The translations under genes were made by a program, and so were the position numbers. The notes beneath the pieces are model-generated. The model had not been told where the DNA came from, made no database searches, and was given only the letters and a program-made list of their open reading frames with translations. A stretch of DNA of 7,420 bases from Planctomycetota bacterium (GTDB lineage: Bacteria; Planctomycetota; Phycisphaerae; WQYP01), in assembly GCA_021816165.1 (NCBI GenBank), contig JAKAYZ010000090.1, positions 1 to 7,420 on the forward strand, in the 5' to 3' direction. Positions 1-5,557 of this stretch are shown here, in pieces (within the stretch, counting starts at the first letter, position 1; each line of letters starts with the position of its first letter).

Positions 1-584
1 TGGATTCGCCGTACCACGCGCAGATGCAGCGCCCCGACCACGTAATGATCCTGCCGCAAAAGCAACCAGCGGTGCGTGTTTGGATTGCTCACCTCTCCCA
101 TGGAGTGGCGCAGAAAAGCCCAGCTAAACTTGATTTTGGCCCGTGCAATCGGCACCGGACCAAGTGGTGCCGCCGCCCCAGCCCGCACCATCATTAAATG
201 CAGGCCATTAATCTGCGATCCGGCGGTGATGATGGTATTGCGGCTCCCGCGAACAATTTGCAGTTTGGCGGGTTTGTCGGCTACGGTGGCTGCGAGTTTT
301 TGCCAGCGCTGCAGAGTAAGCACCCTTCGCCCATCAATGCGCTCGATAATATCCCCCGGGCGCAGCCCCGCAGCCAGCAGCGCAGGGGGCAGTTCCTGAT
401 CCACGATGACCGCACCATTGGCCGTTGGTTGCCGCAGGACGCCGAGGATATGCCGGTACGCACCCAGCAATGGATTGCCCACTGCCAGACAGGGCACCGT
501 GCAGACGAGCAGAGCGACGGCGGCAGCAAGCGCAGCGCGGCCCTGGCGTTTCGCTTGCGGGCCAAATTCAGCTTTTCCGTTCAT
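1..584 (-). CDS. PDZ-domain protein, membrane-anchored or exported (C-terminus cut by window edge)
   Basis: The frame is open from an ATG at 584 to the left edge, giving about 194 residues with no stop, so the C-terminus is missing. Residues 1-17 are polar and basic, and residues 18-35 (ALAAAVALLVCTVPCLAV) are hydrophobic, which suggests a signal peptide or N-terminal anchor and a periplasmic location. Residues about 58-115 look like a PDZ domain: GAVIVDQELPPALLAAGLRPGDIIERIDG has the usual 'A-GL-PGDII--I-G' pattern, followed by a helix (LQRWQKLAATVADKP) and a last strand (KLQIVRG). PDZ domains bind C-terminal or internal peptides and are often joined to proteases or secretion components, but no catalytic domain is visible in the part seen. 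The gene starts inside the stop of the upstream acetyltransferase gene (TGATG), which points to translational coupling. The PDZ call is fairly firm; the overall function is unknown. Confidence 0.8.
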   Translation of the reverse strand, partial: MNGKAEFGPQAKRQGRAALAAAVALLVCTVPCLAVGNPLLGAYRHILGVLRQPTANGAVIVDQELPPALLAAGLRPGDIIERIDGRRVLTLQRWQKLAATVADKPAKLQIVRGSRNTIITAGSQINGLHLMMVRAGAAAPLGPVPIARAKIKFSWAFLRHSMGEVSNPNTHRWLLLRQDHYVVGALHLRVVRRI

Positions 585-1042
585 CAGCGGACATCTTCGT
601 GGAGTGTTTTTTCAAACTGAATAAGCAGATCGCTTCGGGAAGAATCCCACCGCGTACCGACAATATCGAAGCCAAACCCCACCGCCATCTGCACCATCGC
701 CCTGTGCCGATTAAGGGCCTCAAATCGGCAGAATTCATAGGCATGATTTTTAGCCCATTCCCCCTGCGATTCCAGCAGTTGGTGGCCAATCCCCTTGCGG
801 CGAAAGTCCGCATGCACACCCAGTAACCAGGTGTAAAACACCAGCGGTTTAAGTTCAAAACCGATGCAAAATCCAACGGGCCGGTTATCCAGCGACGCCA
901 GCATTACCAACACGTTATACCGTCCCTGAAAACGCCTGCGAAAATAACTGTCATTTTCCGTTGGACGAAAAATTTGGTTGTAAAGATCCACAATCAGAGG
1001 CAATTGCGACTCTGCCACGATTGTGATGTCAGCTTGGGCCAT
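584..1042 (-). CDS. GNAT-family N-acetyltransferase
   Basis: This 152-residue protein has the size and layout of a single-domain GNAT enzyme, which transfers an acetyl group from acetyl-CoA to an amine. The acetyl-CoA loop is clear: strand WLLGVHADF (72-80), then RRKGIG (81-86), matching the R/Q-x-x-G-x-G/A motif, then helix HQLLESQGEWAKNH. The later segment FEALNRHRAMVQMAVGFGFD fits the motif B region, with the helix ending in a GF turn. The substrate cannot be read from the sequence. I start at ATG 1042 (MAQADITIV) because GGAA lies 6 bases upstream and a good promoter lies at 1106-1134. An ATG at 1054 is possible. The frame stays open to 1249, but that extension would include the promoter and has no GNAT-like sequence. 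The stop overlaps the next gene's ATG by one base, so the two genes form an operon. Confidence 0.85.
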   Translation of the reverse strand: MAQADITIVAESQLPLIVDLYNQIFRPTENDSYFRRRFQGRYNVLVMLASLDNRPVGFCIGFELKPLVFYTWLLGVHADFRRKGIGHQLLESQGEWAKNHAYEFCRFEALNRHRAMVQMAVGFGFDIVGTRWDSSRSDLLIQFEKTLHEDVR

Positions 1043-1105
1043 ACAAAATTCCATCTTTCCGGGGCAAACGCACAATCTCTGCTCGCCCCAAAACACACAC
1101 ACAAA

Positions 1106-1134
1106 ATGATAGCCCAAGCCTCCATTCCGTTCAA
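1106..1134 (-). promoter_or_regulatory. Sigma-70-type promoter for the GNAT-PDZ operon
   Basis: On the minus strand TTGAAC (1134-1129) is followed after exactly 17 bases by TATCAT (1111-1106), matching 4/6 and 5/6 of the -35 and -10 consensus. Transcription would begin near 1099, leaving a leader of about 57 bases before ATG 1042. It is the best promoter match I found in the gap upstream of this operon. It is a prediction from pattern only. Confidence 0.55.
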
Positions 1135-1324
1135 AAGCACGTATCGCCCCAGCGGCGGCAGGTTTCATACACCCAACTGCATGACCCCGTGATGTCCGGA
1201 GAGGGTGTCGGGCAGGGATGGGCAAGCATCGTGTGTCCGCAGCGCCCATTTAGCCGCGTGCCCCTCCGGGAGGCATTCTCCGGCACGCGCGCTTCATCGC
1301 GGCCTGGTACATGCACCGATCCAA

Positions 1325-1342
1325 CCGTGGATAATTCCACGG
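1325..1342. repeat. Perfect inverted repeat CCGTGGA-TAAT-TCCACGG
   Basis: Seven-base arms (1325-1331 and 1336-1342) around a 4-base loop form a perfect hairpin or dyad. No T-run follows on either strand, so a simple rho-independent terminator is unlikely. It lies about 190 bases upstream of the putative promoter at 1106-1134, far for a classical operator. Function unknown. Confidence 0.4.
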
Positions 1343-1487
1343 CAGGCCCGCCGGTACATACGCCGTCGGGATGAACCGTTAAACGAGTCCGGGGACCAAC
1401 GCACCGCGTGGTTGAACGCCGGATGCATCCGCCCGGCGAATGATGCGTTCTTCTGACCGCCCACCCGCGAATTTATTTTCTTCACTC

Positions 1488-1520
1488 GTACCAAACACTA
1501 ATTACGCCCCGTTTTGGTAC
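1488..1520. repeat. Inverted repeat GTACCAAA-N17-TTTGGTAC
   Basis: Perfect 8-base arms at 1488-1495 and 1513-1520 flank 17 bases. The repeat lies about 100 bases downstream of the stop of the multi-TM gene (1619). It could be a binding site for a dimeric regulator or part of the transcript's 3' structure. There is no adjoining U-tract on the minus strand; on the plus strand a T7 run begins 20 bases further on. Confidence 0.4.
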
Positions 1521-1618
1521 TCGGCCCATCCAAGCACCCCTTTTTTTCCGCAGGGACTTCAGTGCTCGCTGCTCCGCCGTGTCGGCCCGTGGCATGGCGG
1601 AAGCGGCGACGAATTGTC

Positions 1619-2386
1619 TCAGTGATGAGGGAGGACACAAGCGGTGTAAAACGCCGCTAGAGCCCCAACCGCCGCAATCCCCGCCGCGCCTGAAGCGGCC
1701 ACCCAAATGCGAAACCGTGTCGGCTTGGTGCCAGTAGCCCACATCCATGGTGCGGGCGCGTAAAGGGCCAATAGCAAAGGGAAGGCCTCTTTCCAAAATA
1801 GATGCGGGAGTTGTTGGGCATATGCAAAACCGGTACCAATGGCCAAGGCTAGGCCGACGAACAAAAGCATTATCGGCGCAGTCTGTAATCCGGCGAATAC
1901 TGCCCAAAACACGCCCGTGCGGCGTGCCATGTCACCACCCGCATCTGAACCGGCGGTGCCAAAGCGGCGCGTCATAAGACCGAGGCAGAGGGCCGCCACC
2001 GGGGCGGTTATTGCTAACGACATCTGAAGCAAAAACTGCGTCCCGAAGATCATGGTGTTCGGTACCGCGACTTGGCCGGCAAAGAAATAAATTAACACGG
2101 CACCGGCGAAGACGAGGCAAACGTCCGGCCATTTCATATTGGCGCTCAAGAGCCCAGCACCGCTGGCACCGAGCGTCCAGAGGCTGCACCCGAAAAAACC
2201 CAGCAGCGGGGCGGGCACTCCGCCGTGCATCGCGGCAAGGGCCCGCCGGTACCCTCCAGGGTGCCCTGTCACAAAATGCGGGGCTGGAACCCCCAAATAC
2301 ATCGCCGCGACGCTACCCGCAATCCCGGAGATGACGACCAGCAGAAGCGGAAGCCACCAGTTGAACATTTTCTGCCGTATGCTCAT
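1619..2386 (-). CDS. Multi-spanning membrane protein of unknown family (about 7 TM)
   Basis: The protein has 255 residues and is mostly hydrophobic. Probable membrane segments lie at about 10-31, 57-79, 83-103, 106-135, 153-178, 192-210 and 224-246, with a polar, Gly/Arg-rich loop near 136-152 (RRFGTAGSDAGGDMARR). The motif GVPAP occurs twice, just after TM1 and just before TM2. I recognise no family. I start at ATG 2386 because GGGG lies 5 bases upstream; the frame extends to a TTG at 2419, but that has weaker support. The gene begins 43 bases after the stop of the single-TM protein gene, with no terminator between them, so it is probably the last gene of the downstream Rhs-tip operon. A role in immunity to, or export of, the Rhs tip is possible but is only inferred from position. 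Confidence 0.75.
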   Translation of the reverse strand: MSIRQKMFNWWLPLLLVVISGIAGSVAAMYLGVPAPHFVTGHPGGYRRALAAMHGGVPAPLLGFFGCSLWTLGASGAGLLSANMKWPDVCLVFAGAVLIYFFAGQVAVPNTMIFGTQFLLQMSLAITAPVAALCLGLMTRRFGTAGSDAGGDMARRTGVFWAVFAGLQTAPIMLLFVGLALAIGTGFAYAQQLPHLFWKEAFPLLLALYAPAPWMWATGTKPTRFRIWVAASGAAGIAAVGALAAFYTACVLPHH

Positions 2387-2429
2387 CGAAACCCCATCGC
2401 TTCTATCACCGATTAACAATTCGCCTTTT

Positions 2430-3539
2430 TTACTGCGCCCGCCGCTGCCAATGCCGCCAGAATCCCGGAGGGCCCGGCTGCGCGAGGAACGAAATGACCA
2501 GCCGTTTTATGAGGGCCAGGCTGGGAAGCTGCCGCCACTGCACCACTCCATCCAAAATCGCTCGCCCCCGGTGATTGAACACAATCGCCACGCCCGAAAA
2601 GAGCACCATCCTGCGGCCGTCGGGCATGTGCACCCAAACGGCGGTCCCCTCTCTCTCCACACCCAACATTTGCAAGCAAAGCGCCGCCCACACCGCTGCG
2701 CCAAGCCGTGTCTGGCCCTCCAGTCGTCCCCAAGTCGCCCGCAACACGGACCTTTCTATCCGTAGATCGGTGTCGAGGGCAAGGTGGTGACCAATTATCC
2801 TGCGCATAGTCCCGAACGCGACTTTTGGCTTCACTCCGCATGCCGCCATGGCATGCCGCCATGCCCGCATCGAGAAACCCCGATAAACGCCTGGGCCCTC
2901 GAGAAGCCAGCGGAGCATCGTGCGAGGCAGGATGCCCGGACGCATCAATACCATCCTGACGGCCGGTGTCCCTACTTGCGTGCTTACAACCGTTCCACCA
3001 CCCCGCACAGAAATCTGGACGGATGCCGCCGCCATCGGTACCAGAAAGCGAAAGGTGCGGTGCCGCCCTTCGGCACAAACCGCCACGACAATTGTCGCCA
3101 TCCCGTTTGGCACCGCATAATATTTTTGGGTGTAAACGACTACTCGCGCCCGGTGCCGCTTCCCGGATGGCATGGCGTAAGTGGCGGCCACCGTGAGGGG
3201 CGGTCGGCCCTTTGGGGCGACCGTCACCGATATCCTTCTCGCCCCCGTCGGGGCAACGAAGGAGTAGCCTCCGGTGCCCACCCTCATGCCGCCCGGCACC
3301 CGTATCCGCCGCAGACGCACCCTCAAAATTTTAATAGGGGCCTGCGCGTCCCCTAACCCCTGCCGCCCGTCTACGGTGGAAATGACGCCCAGGGTGAATT
3401 CGCGGCGAAGCGTAACTCCCGGCTCGTGCGACCGACGGTACCAGACCGTGAACCACAACGCATTGGCGATCACGGCGATAGCGACAACCGATGCCAGTGC
3501 GATTCGCCCGACACCCCATCCTTGAGTTACCGTTTCCAT
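2430..3539 (-). CDS. Basic single-TM protein of unknown family, downstream of Rhs tip
   Basis: The protein has 369 residues. Residues about 11-30 (GRIALASVVAIAVIANALWF) form one membrane segment followed by YRR, so the bulk is either exposed on the far side of the membrane or cytoplasmic. Residues about 60-200 alternate short hydrophobic and basic stretches, suggesting beta-rich folds. The rest is more mixed, with a conserved-looking stretch TAVWVHMPDGRRMVLFSGVA. Arg is abundant and the protein is clearly basic. No catalytic motif is apparent and I recognise no family. I chose ATG 3539 (METVTQGW), preceded by AAAGGG at a short distance. The frame stays open to an ATG at 3641, but that would overlap the Rhs-tip gene by 62 bases. 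The start lies 40 bases after the Rhs-tip stop, the usual place of an immunity gene, though the size and topology are unusual for one. Confidence 0.75.
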   Translation of the reverse strand: METVTQGWGVGRIALASVVAIAVIANALWFTVWYRRSHEPGVTLRREFTLGVISTVDGRQGLGDAQAPIKILRVRLRRIRVPGGMRVGTGGYSFVAPTGARRISVTVAPKGRPPLTVAATYAMPSGKRHRARVVVYTQKYYAVPNGMATIVVAVCAEGRHRTFRFLVPMAAASVQISVRGGGTVVSTQVGTPAVRMVLMRPGILPRTMLRWLLEGPGVYRGFSMRAWRHAMAACGVKPKVAFGTMRRIIGHHLALDTDLRIERSVLRATWGRLEGQTRLGAAVWAALCLQMLGVEREGTAVWVHMPDGRRMVLFSGVAIVFNHRGRAILDGVVQWRQLPSLALIKRLVISFLAQPGPPGFWRHWQRRAQ

Positions 3540-3579
3540 TAAACCCTTTGCCTCATCTTTCAGCCCGGTAACGGGTGCG

Positions 3580-4452
3580 TCAATAGCGGTTGGCCAAATG
3601 GTATTGGTAAGCCTGTGAAAATCCCGGTACGCTGTCACCAAACTGGTTCAATATCCTATTTGCCCAGCCGGGACTGAACGGAATATCCGACCCGCCAACG
3701 ATAGGAATCATTTGATTGGTGGTGGTACCCTCTAGCTCGCTCCAAGCCTTGGCACCTTCCGCTTTGTCCAACTGGCCGACGGCACCCGCTGCTGAGGAAA
3801 GCGCATTACCATAGAAGCCCACCAATTGCCTGAACCCCGGCGGCAAATGCGATGCCAGTTGGCCCAATAGATTGCCCAAGGCGGCAATCTGCTGCGGTCC
3901 ATTTCCGTTTTTTAATTCCAATCCATTCTCAATGTCGTTGGCGATTTGTTTTGCTTTGTCGAGCGCTTTCTCAAATTTCTCTAATGGCGCGTCGCCACCC
4001 GGTTTGCAGCGGAATGCGTGCTTTTCCTTGCTTAGCTGGGCGATCAGGTGCTTAAGATACTCCATCGGGTCCATCCCGTTGTGGCTGCCGGCGTACCGCC
4101 GTTCGGCCTGAAGTTCTTTTAGCATTGACGCGGCCGCTATACCCTTCAGCAGCGTGAGATCGCGCCCTTGGAAGTCGGGGAAGAGTGCGACAAGCTTCTG
4201 CGTCTGTGCTCGCCAATACTGGTATTGCTCGAACGCCCCCGCCTCCCCCTCCGGGTCCACATTCGCCACCGGGCTGCTTTGGACGTATTCGTAAAGATTG
4301 ATTCCGCCTTGGTAGCCGATCGGGTCGCGGGTAAGCCAGCGGCCCAATGTCGGCAGATAATACCGATTCCGCACATAATAATTCTGCGTTTCGGCATCGG
4401 CACAAAAGCCGCGAGTGCCTCGGCGAATTTTATTTTCAGCAAATGCGACCAT
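3580..4452 (-). CDS. Stand-alone Rhs core tip with unknown C-terminal domain (module B)
   Basis: The protein has 290 residues. Residues 1-69 are the end of an RHS-repeat-associated core: DAETQNYYVRNRYYLPTLGR, then WLTRDPIGYQGGINLYEYV, ending NVDPEG. Normal Rhs proteins exceed 1000 residues, with a YD-repeat shell before this point; here the shell is absent. An in-frame TGA lies directly before the ATG, and GAGG lies 6 bases upstream, so the short form looks genuine rather than a fragment of a longer frame. In known Rhs proteins the core ends in DPxGL, where the toxin tip is cut off; here the Leu is replaced (DPEGEAG). Residues 70-290 are a predicted helical domain with charged stretches (LEKFEKALDKAKQIANDIEN), a QAERRYA motif at 115-121 and the ending AYQYHLANRY. 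I see no nuclease, deaminase or ADP-ribosyltransferase motif. Gene arrangement suggests a toxin-like tip; activity is unproven. Confidence 0.8.
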   Translation of the reverse strand: MVAFAENKIRRGTRGFCADAETQNYYVRNRYYLPTLGRWLTRDPIGYQGGINLYEYVQSSPVANVDPEGEAGAFEQYQYWRAQTQKLVALFPDFQGRDLTLLKGIAAASMLKELQAERRYAGSHNGMDPMEYLKHLIAQLSKEKHAFRCKPGGDAPLEKFEKALDKAKQIANDIENGLELKNGNGPQQIAALGNLLGQLASHLPPGFRQLVGFYGNALSSAAGAVGQLDKAEGAKAWSELEGTTTNQMIPIVGGSDIPFSPGWANRILNQFGDSVPGFSQAYQYHLANRY

Positions 4453-4458
4453 TCACGG

Positions 4459-4462
4459 CCTC
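4459..4462 (-). promoter_or_regulatory. Ribosome-binding site of module B Rhs tip
   Basis: GAGG on the minus strand lies 6 bases before ATG 4452, inside TTTTGAGGCC, which is shared with module A (6450-6453, 7 bases before ATG 6442). Its conservation in both copies decides the start codon and argues that the short Rhs tip is translated on its own. Confidence 0.6.
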
Positions 4463-4485
4463 AAAACTCGGAAACCCCAACAAGG

Positions 4486-4514
4486 AAAATATCGCGCTGG
4501 GGTGGGGCGTGCAA
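4486..4514 (-). promoter_or_regulatory. Putative promoter of module B
   Basis: TTGCAC (4514-4509), a 17-base spacer and TATTTT (4491-4486) lie so that the leader would be about 27 bases. The match to consensus is only moderate. The same boxes with the same spacer occur at the same distance from the ATG in module A, and the sequence is 20/23 identical from the -35 box through the spacer, whereas much of the leader has diverged. Confidence 0.5.
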
Positions 4515-4615
4515 ACGGTTCCATTTTATCCCTTCAAACAAAAGCCTGTTCCTCCTTTTCCGACTGAAGCAATACGGAATACCCCCCAGTTTACCGCCGT
4601 GCCGCGCGCTGGCCA

Positions 4616-4634
4616 GCTGCGGCAAAACCGCAGC
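4616..4634 (-). terminator. Stem-loop just after the six-TM gene, possible terminator
   Basis: Read on the minus strand, GCTGCGG-TTTTG-CCGCAGC is a perfect 7-bp stem with a 5-base loop, starting 8 bases past the stop of the 4643-5515 gene. It runs into a second palindrome, GCTGGCCAGC (4617-4608). No U-tract follows, so it would be a weak or non-classical terminator, or a 3'-end stabiliser. It lies between module A and the promoter of module B, where a transcript end is expected. Confidence 0.4.
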
Positions 4635-4642
4635 CCGCCCTA

Positions 4643-5515
4643 TTAATGGTGTTCCGTCTCAGTTTTTGGGAAAGGGAAAAACGCCAGCGCATCAACAAAA
4701 AATATGAAGGCCACCGCCGCAGCGTAATTGTCGGTGAGGATGGTACCATTGAAAGCACCCGGCCGATAGAGGGCGATGTAGCCAGTTCGCACACACATGA
4801 TCGCCAATAAAAGTCCGGCCGCCAGCAGAAGAATCCGCAACCATAACGGAGCCACCTTCAGGTAGGCCTTAATATAGAACCTGCTCCGAATGCGGGCTGT
4901 GTCGACGCCCGGCGGAAATCTTGCCCCGAAGCCCACCGCCAGAGACATGGCCACCACCCAACCGACCCAATAAACATCTTCGCCCGGCGGATGGCCAAGA
5001 CAACTTAATAGGATCGTCGCAAGGCTGGCGAAACCTAGAGTCAGGCAGACCACCATCATCGCCGCATAAATCCCTGACCATGATGCGGGGCGAGCCTCCA
5101 ATGTGAAGGAAATTTCGCTGCGTGCCGGCAGGGAGCCGTCGTCCGGCGAGAGCGACCGCTCCGGCGGCTGCCGACCCCGATGACGCGGCCCGGCGTCCCC
5201 CCCGGCCGCCGGGTGCGGGATATCCCGGAGCGCCCGTTCCGCATAAATCGCGAAGCCGAGGATAAACGCTGCCATCACGCCGGAAAACACGCTCCAGATA
5301 AGGGCCAGTTCAAGCGAAGAGCGGTCGAAATTGACACCCTGCGGTCGCCGCGTCGAATAGGAGCAGCCTGCGGCCGCGAGTGCCGCGTGCCATGCCATCG
5401 CCGGATGGTAGCCTGAGCGGGCGAAGATGGTGAAGGCAAAGAACAGAACAACCATCAGCTCGACTGCAGCGATGTAAAGAAGAAGGCGTCCGAGCCGCCG
5501 ACGGATATCGATCAT
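4643..5515 (-). CDS. Six-TM membrane protein of unknown family, partner of module A Rhs tip
   Basis: The protein has 290 residues with about six membrane segments (near 11-32, 69-91, 148-172, 181-200, 222-244 and 264-282). A polar Arg/Pro/Asp-rich loop separates TM2 and TM3 (about 93-145, with HRGRQPPERSLSPDDGS). The N-terminus MIDIRRRLGR is basic, so it probably faces the cytoplasm. I recognise no family or active-site motif. ATG 5515 is supported by AAGGGA 8 bases upstream. It follows the Rhs-tip gene by 42 bases, nearly the same gap as in module B, so the two are probably co-transcribed. Known polymorphic toxins that act on membranes tend to have integral-membrane immunity proteins; that role is plausible here because the tip is hydrophobic, but it is inferred from position alone. 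It shows no clear similarity to the multi-TM protein at 1619-2386. Confidence 0.75.
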   Translation of the reverse strand: MIDIRRRLGRLLLYIAAVELMVVLFFAFTIFARSGYHPAMAWHAALAAAGCSYSTRRPQGVNFDRSSLELALIWSVFSGVMAAFILGFAIYAERALRDIPHPAAGGDAGPRHRGRQPPERSLSPDDGSLPARSEISFTLEARPASWSGIYAAMMVVCLTLGFASLATILLSCLGHPPGEDVYWVGWVVAMSLAVGFGARFPPGVDTARIRSRFYIKAYLKVAPLWLRILLLAAGLLLAIMCVRTGYIALYRPGAFNGTILTDNYAAAVAFIFFVDALAFFPFPKTETEHH

Positions 5516-5557
5516 GCCTTGAATCCCTTACGATTGCGGCCGGACAGCTACCAGCGG

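Larger units (their letters stand above)
1043..1618. other. 576 bp gap without a convincing gene
   Basis: No reading frame here looks like a real protein: the short frames on both strands have no recognisable motif and overlap each other. No tRNA or rRNA shape was found. The gap holds the promoter of the GNAT-PDZ operon near its left end, a perfect 7-bp hairpin at 1325-1342, an inverted repeat at 1488-1520, and a 10-bp palindrome GGATGCATCC at 1421-1430. That palindrome sits inside a larger imperfect CGCCGG...CCGGCG pair (1417-1438). A T7 run lies at 1541-1547. It may be a degraded gene or a regulatory or 3' region of the upstream island; I cannot decide which. Confidence 0.5.
4251..4514 (-). 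repeat. Direct repeat, copy B: promoter plus Rhs core tip
   Basis: This block pairs with 6241-6504 at a constant offset of 1990 bases. From 4251 to 4452 (coding) I count 24 mismatches in 202 bases with no indel, about 88% identity. Beyond the ATG the RBS region (CGGCCTCAAAACT) and the promoter region are also shared, with a diverged leader between them. Similarity stops at the -35 box on one side and at the DPxG codons on the other. Five of the 24 mismatches cluster at 4401-4406, changing YRY to FCA. Confidence 0.9.

Noticed and set aside
1085..1105. Short CA-rich run as a microsatellite or phase-variation tract
   Set aside because: Only about six CA units, outside any coding region and not between promoter boxes; too short to claim.
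1043..1249. N-terminal extension of the GNAT protein
   Set aside because: The extension has no GNAT-like sequence and would cover a good promoter (1106-1134); GGAA sits properly before ATG 1042.
2139..2765. Plus-strand frame of about 208 codons across two minus-strand genes
   Set aside because: It spans the gap between the 1619 and 2430 genes in antisense, is Pro/Arg/His-rich with no motif or start signal, and looks like a by-product of GC-rich codon use.
2413..3078. Minus-strand frame of about 221 codons overlapping the 2430-3539 gene
   Set aside because: The other frame is much longer, has a TM segment and an RBS, and is correctly spaced after the Rhs tip; this one is Gly/Arg/Ser-rich noise.
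2784..3356. Plus-strand frame of about 190 codons
   Set aside because: Antisense to the 369-residue minus-strand gene; composition rich in Arg, Pro and His without recognisable features.
3564..3575. CCCGGTAACGGG as terminator between module B tip and its partner
   Set aside because: The stem is only four base pairs with no U-tract; the short 40-bp gap fits co-transcription better.
3540..3641. Earlier start for the single-TM protein at 3641
   Set aside because: It would overlap the Rhs-tip gene by 62 bases and put an unlikely polar stretch before the membrane segment; ATG 3539 has AAAGGG upstream.
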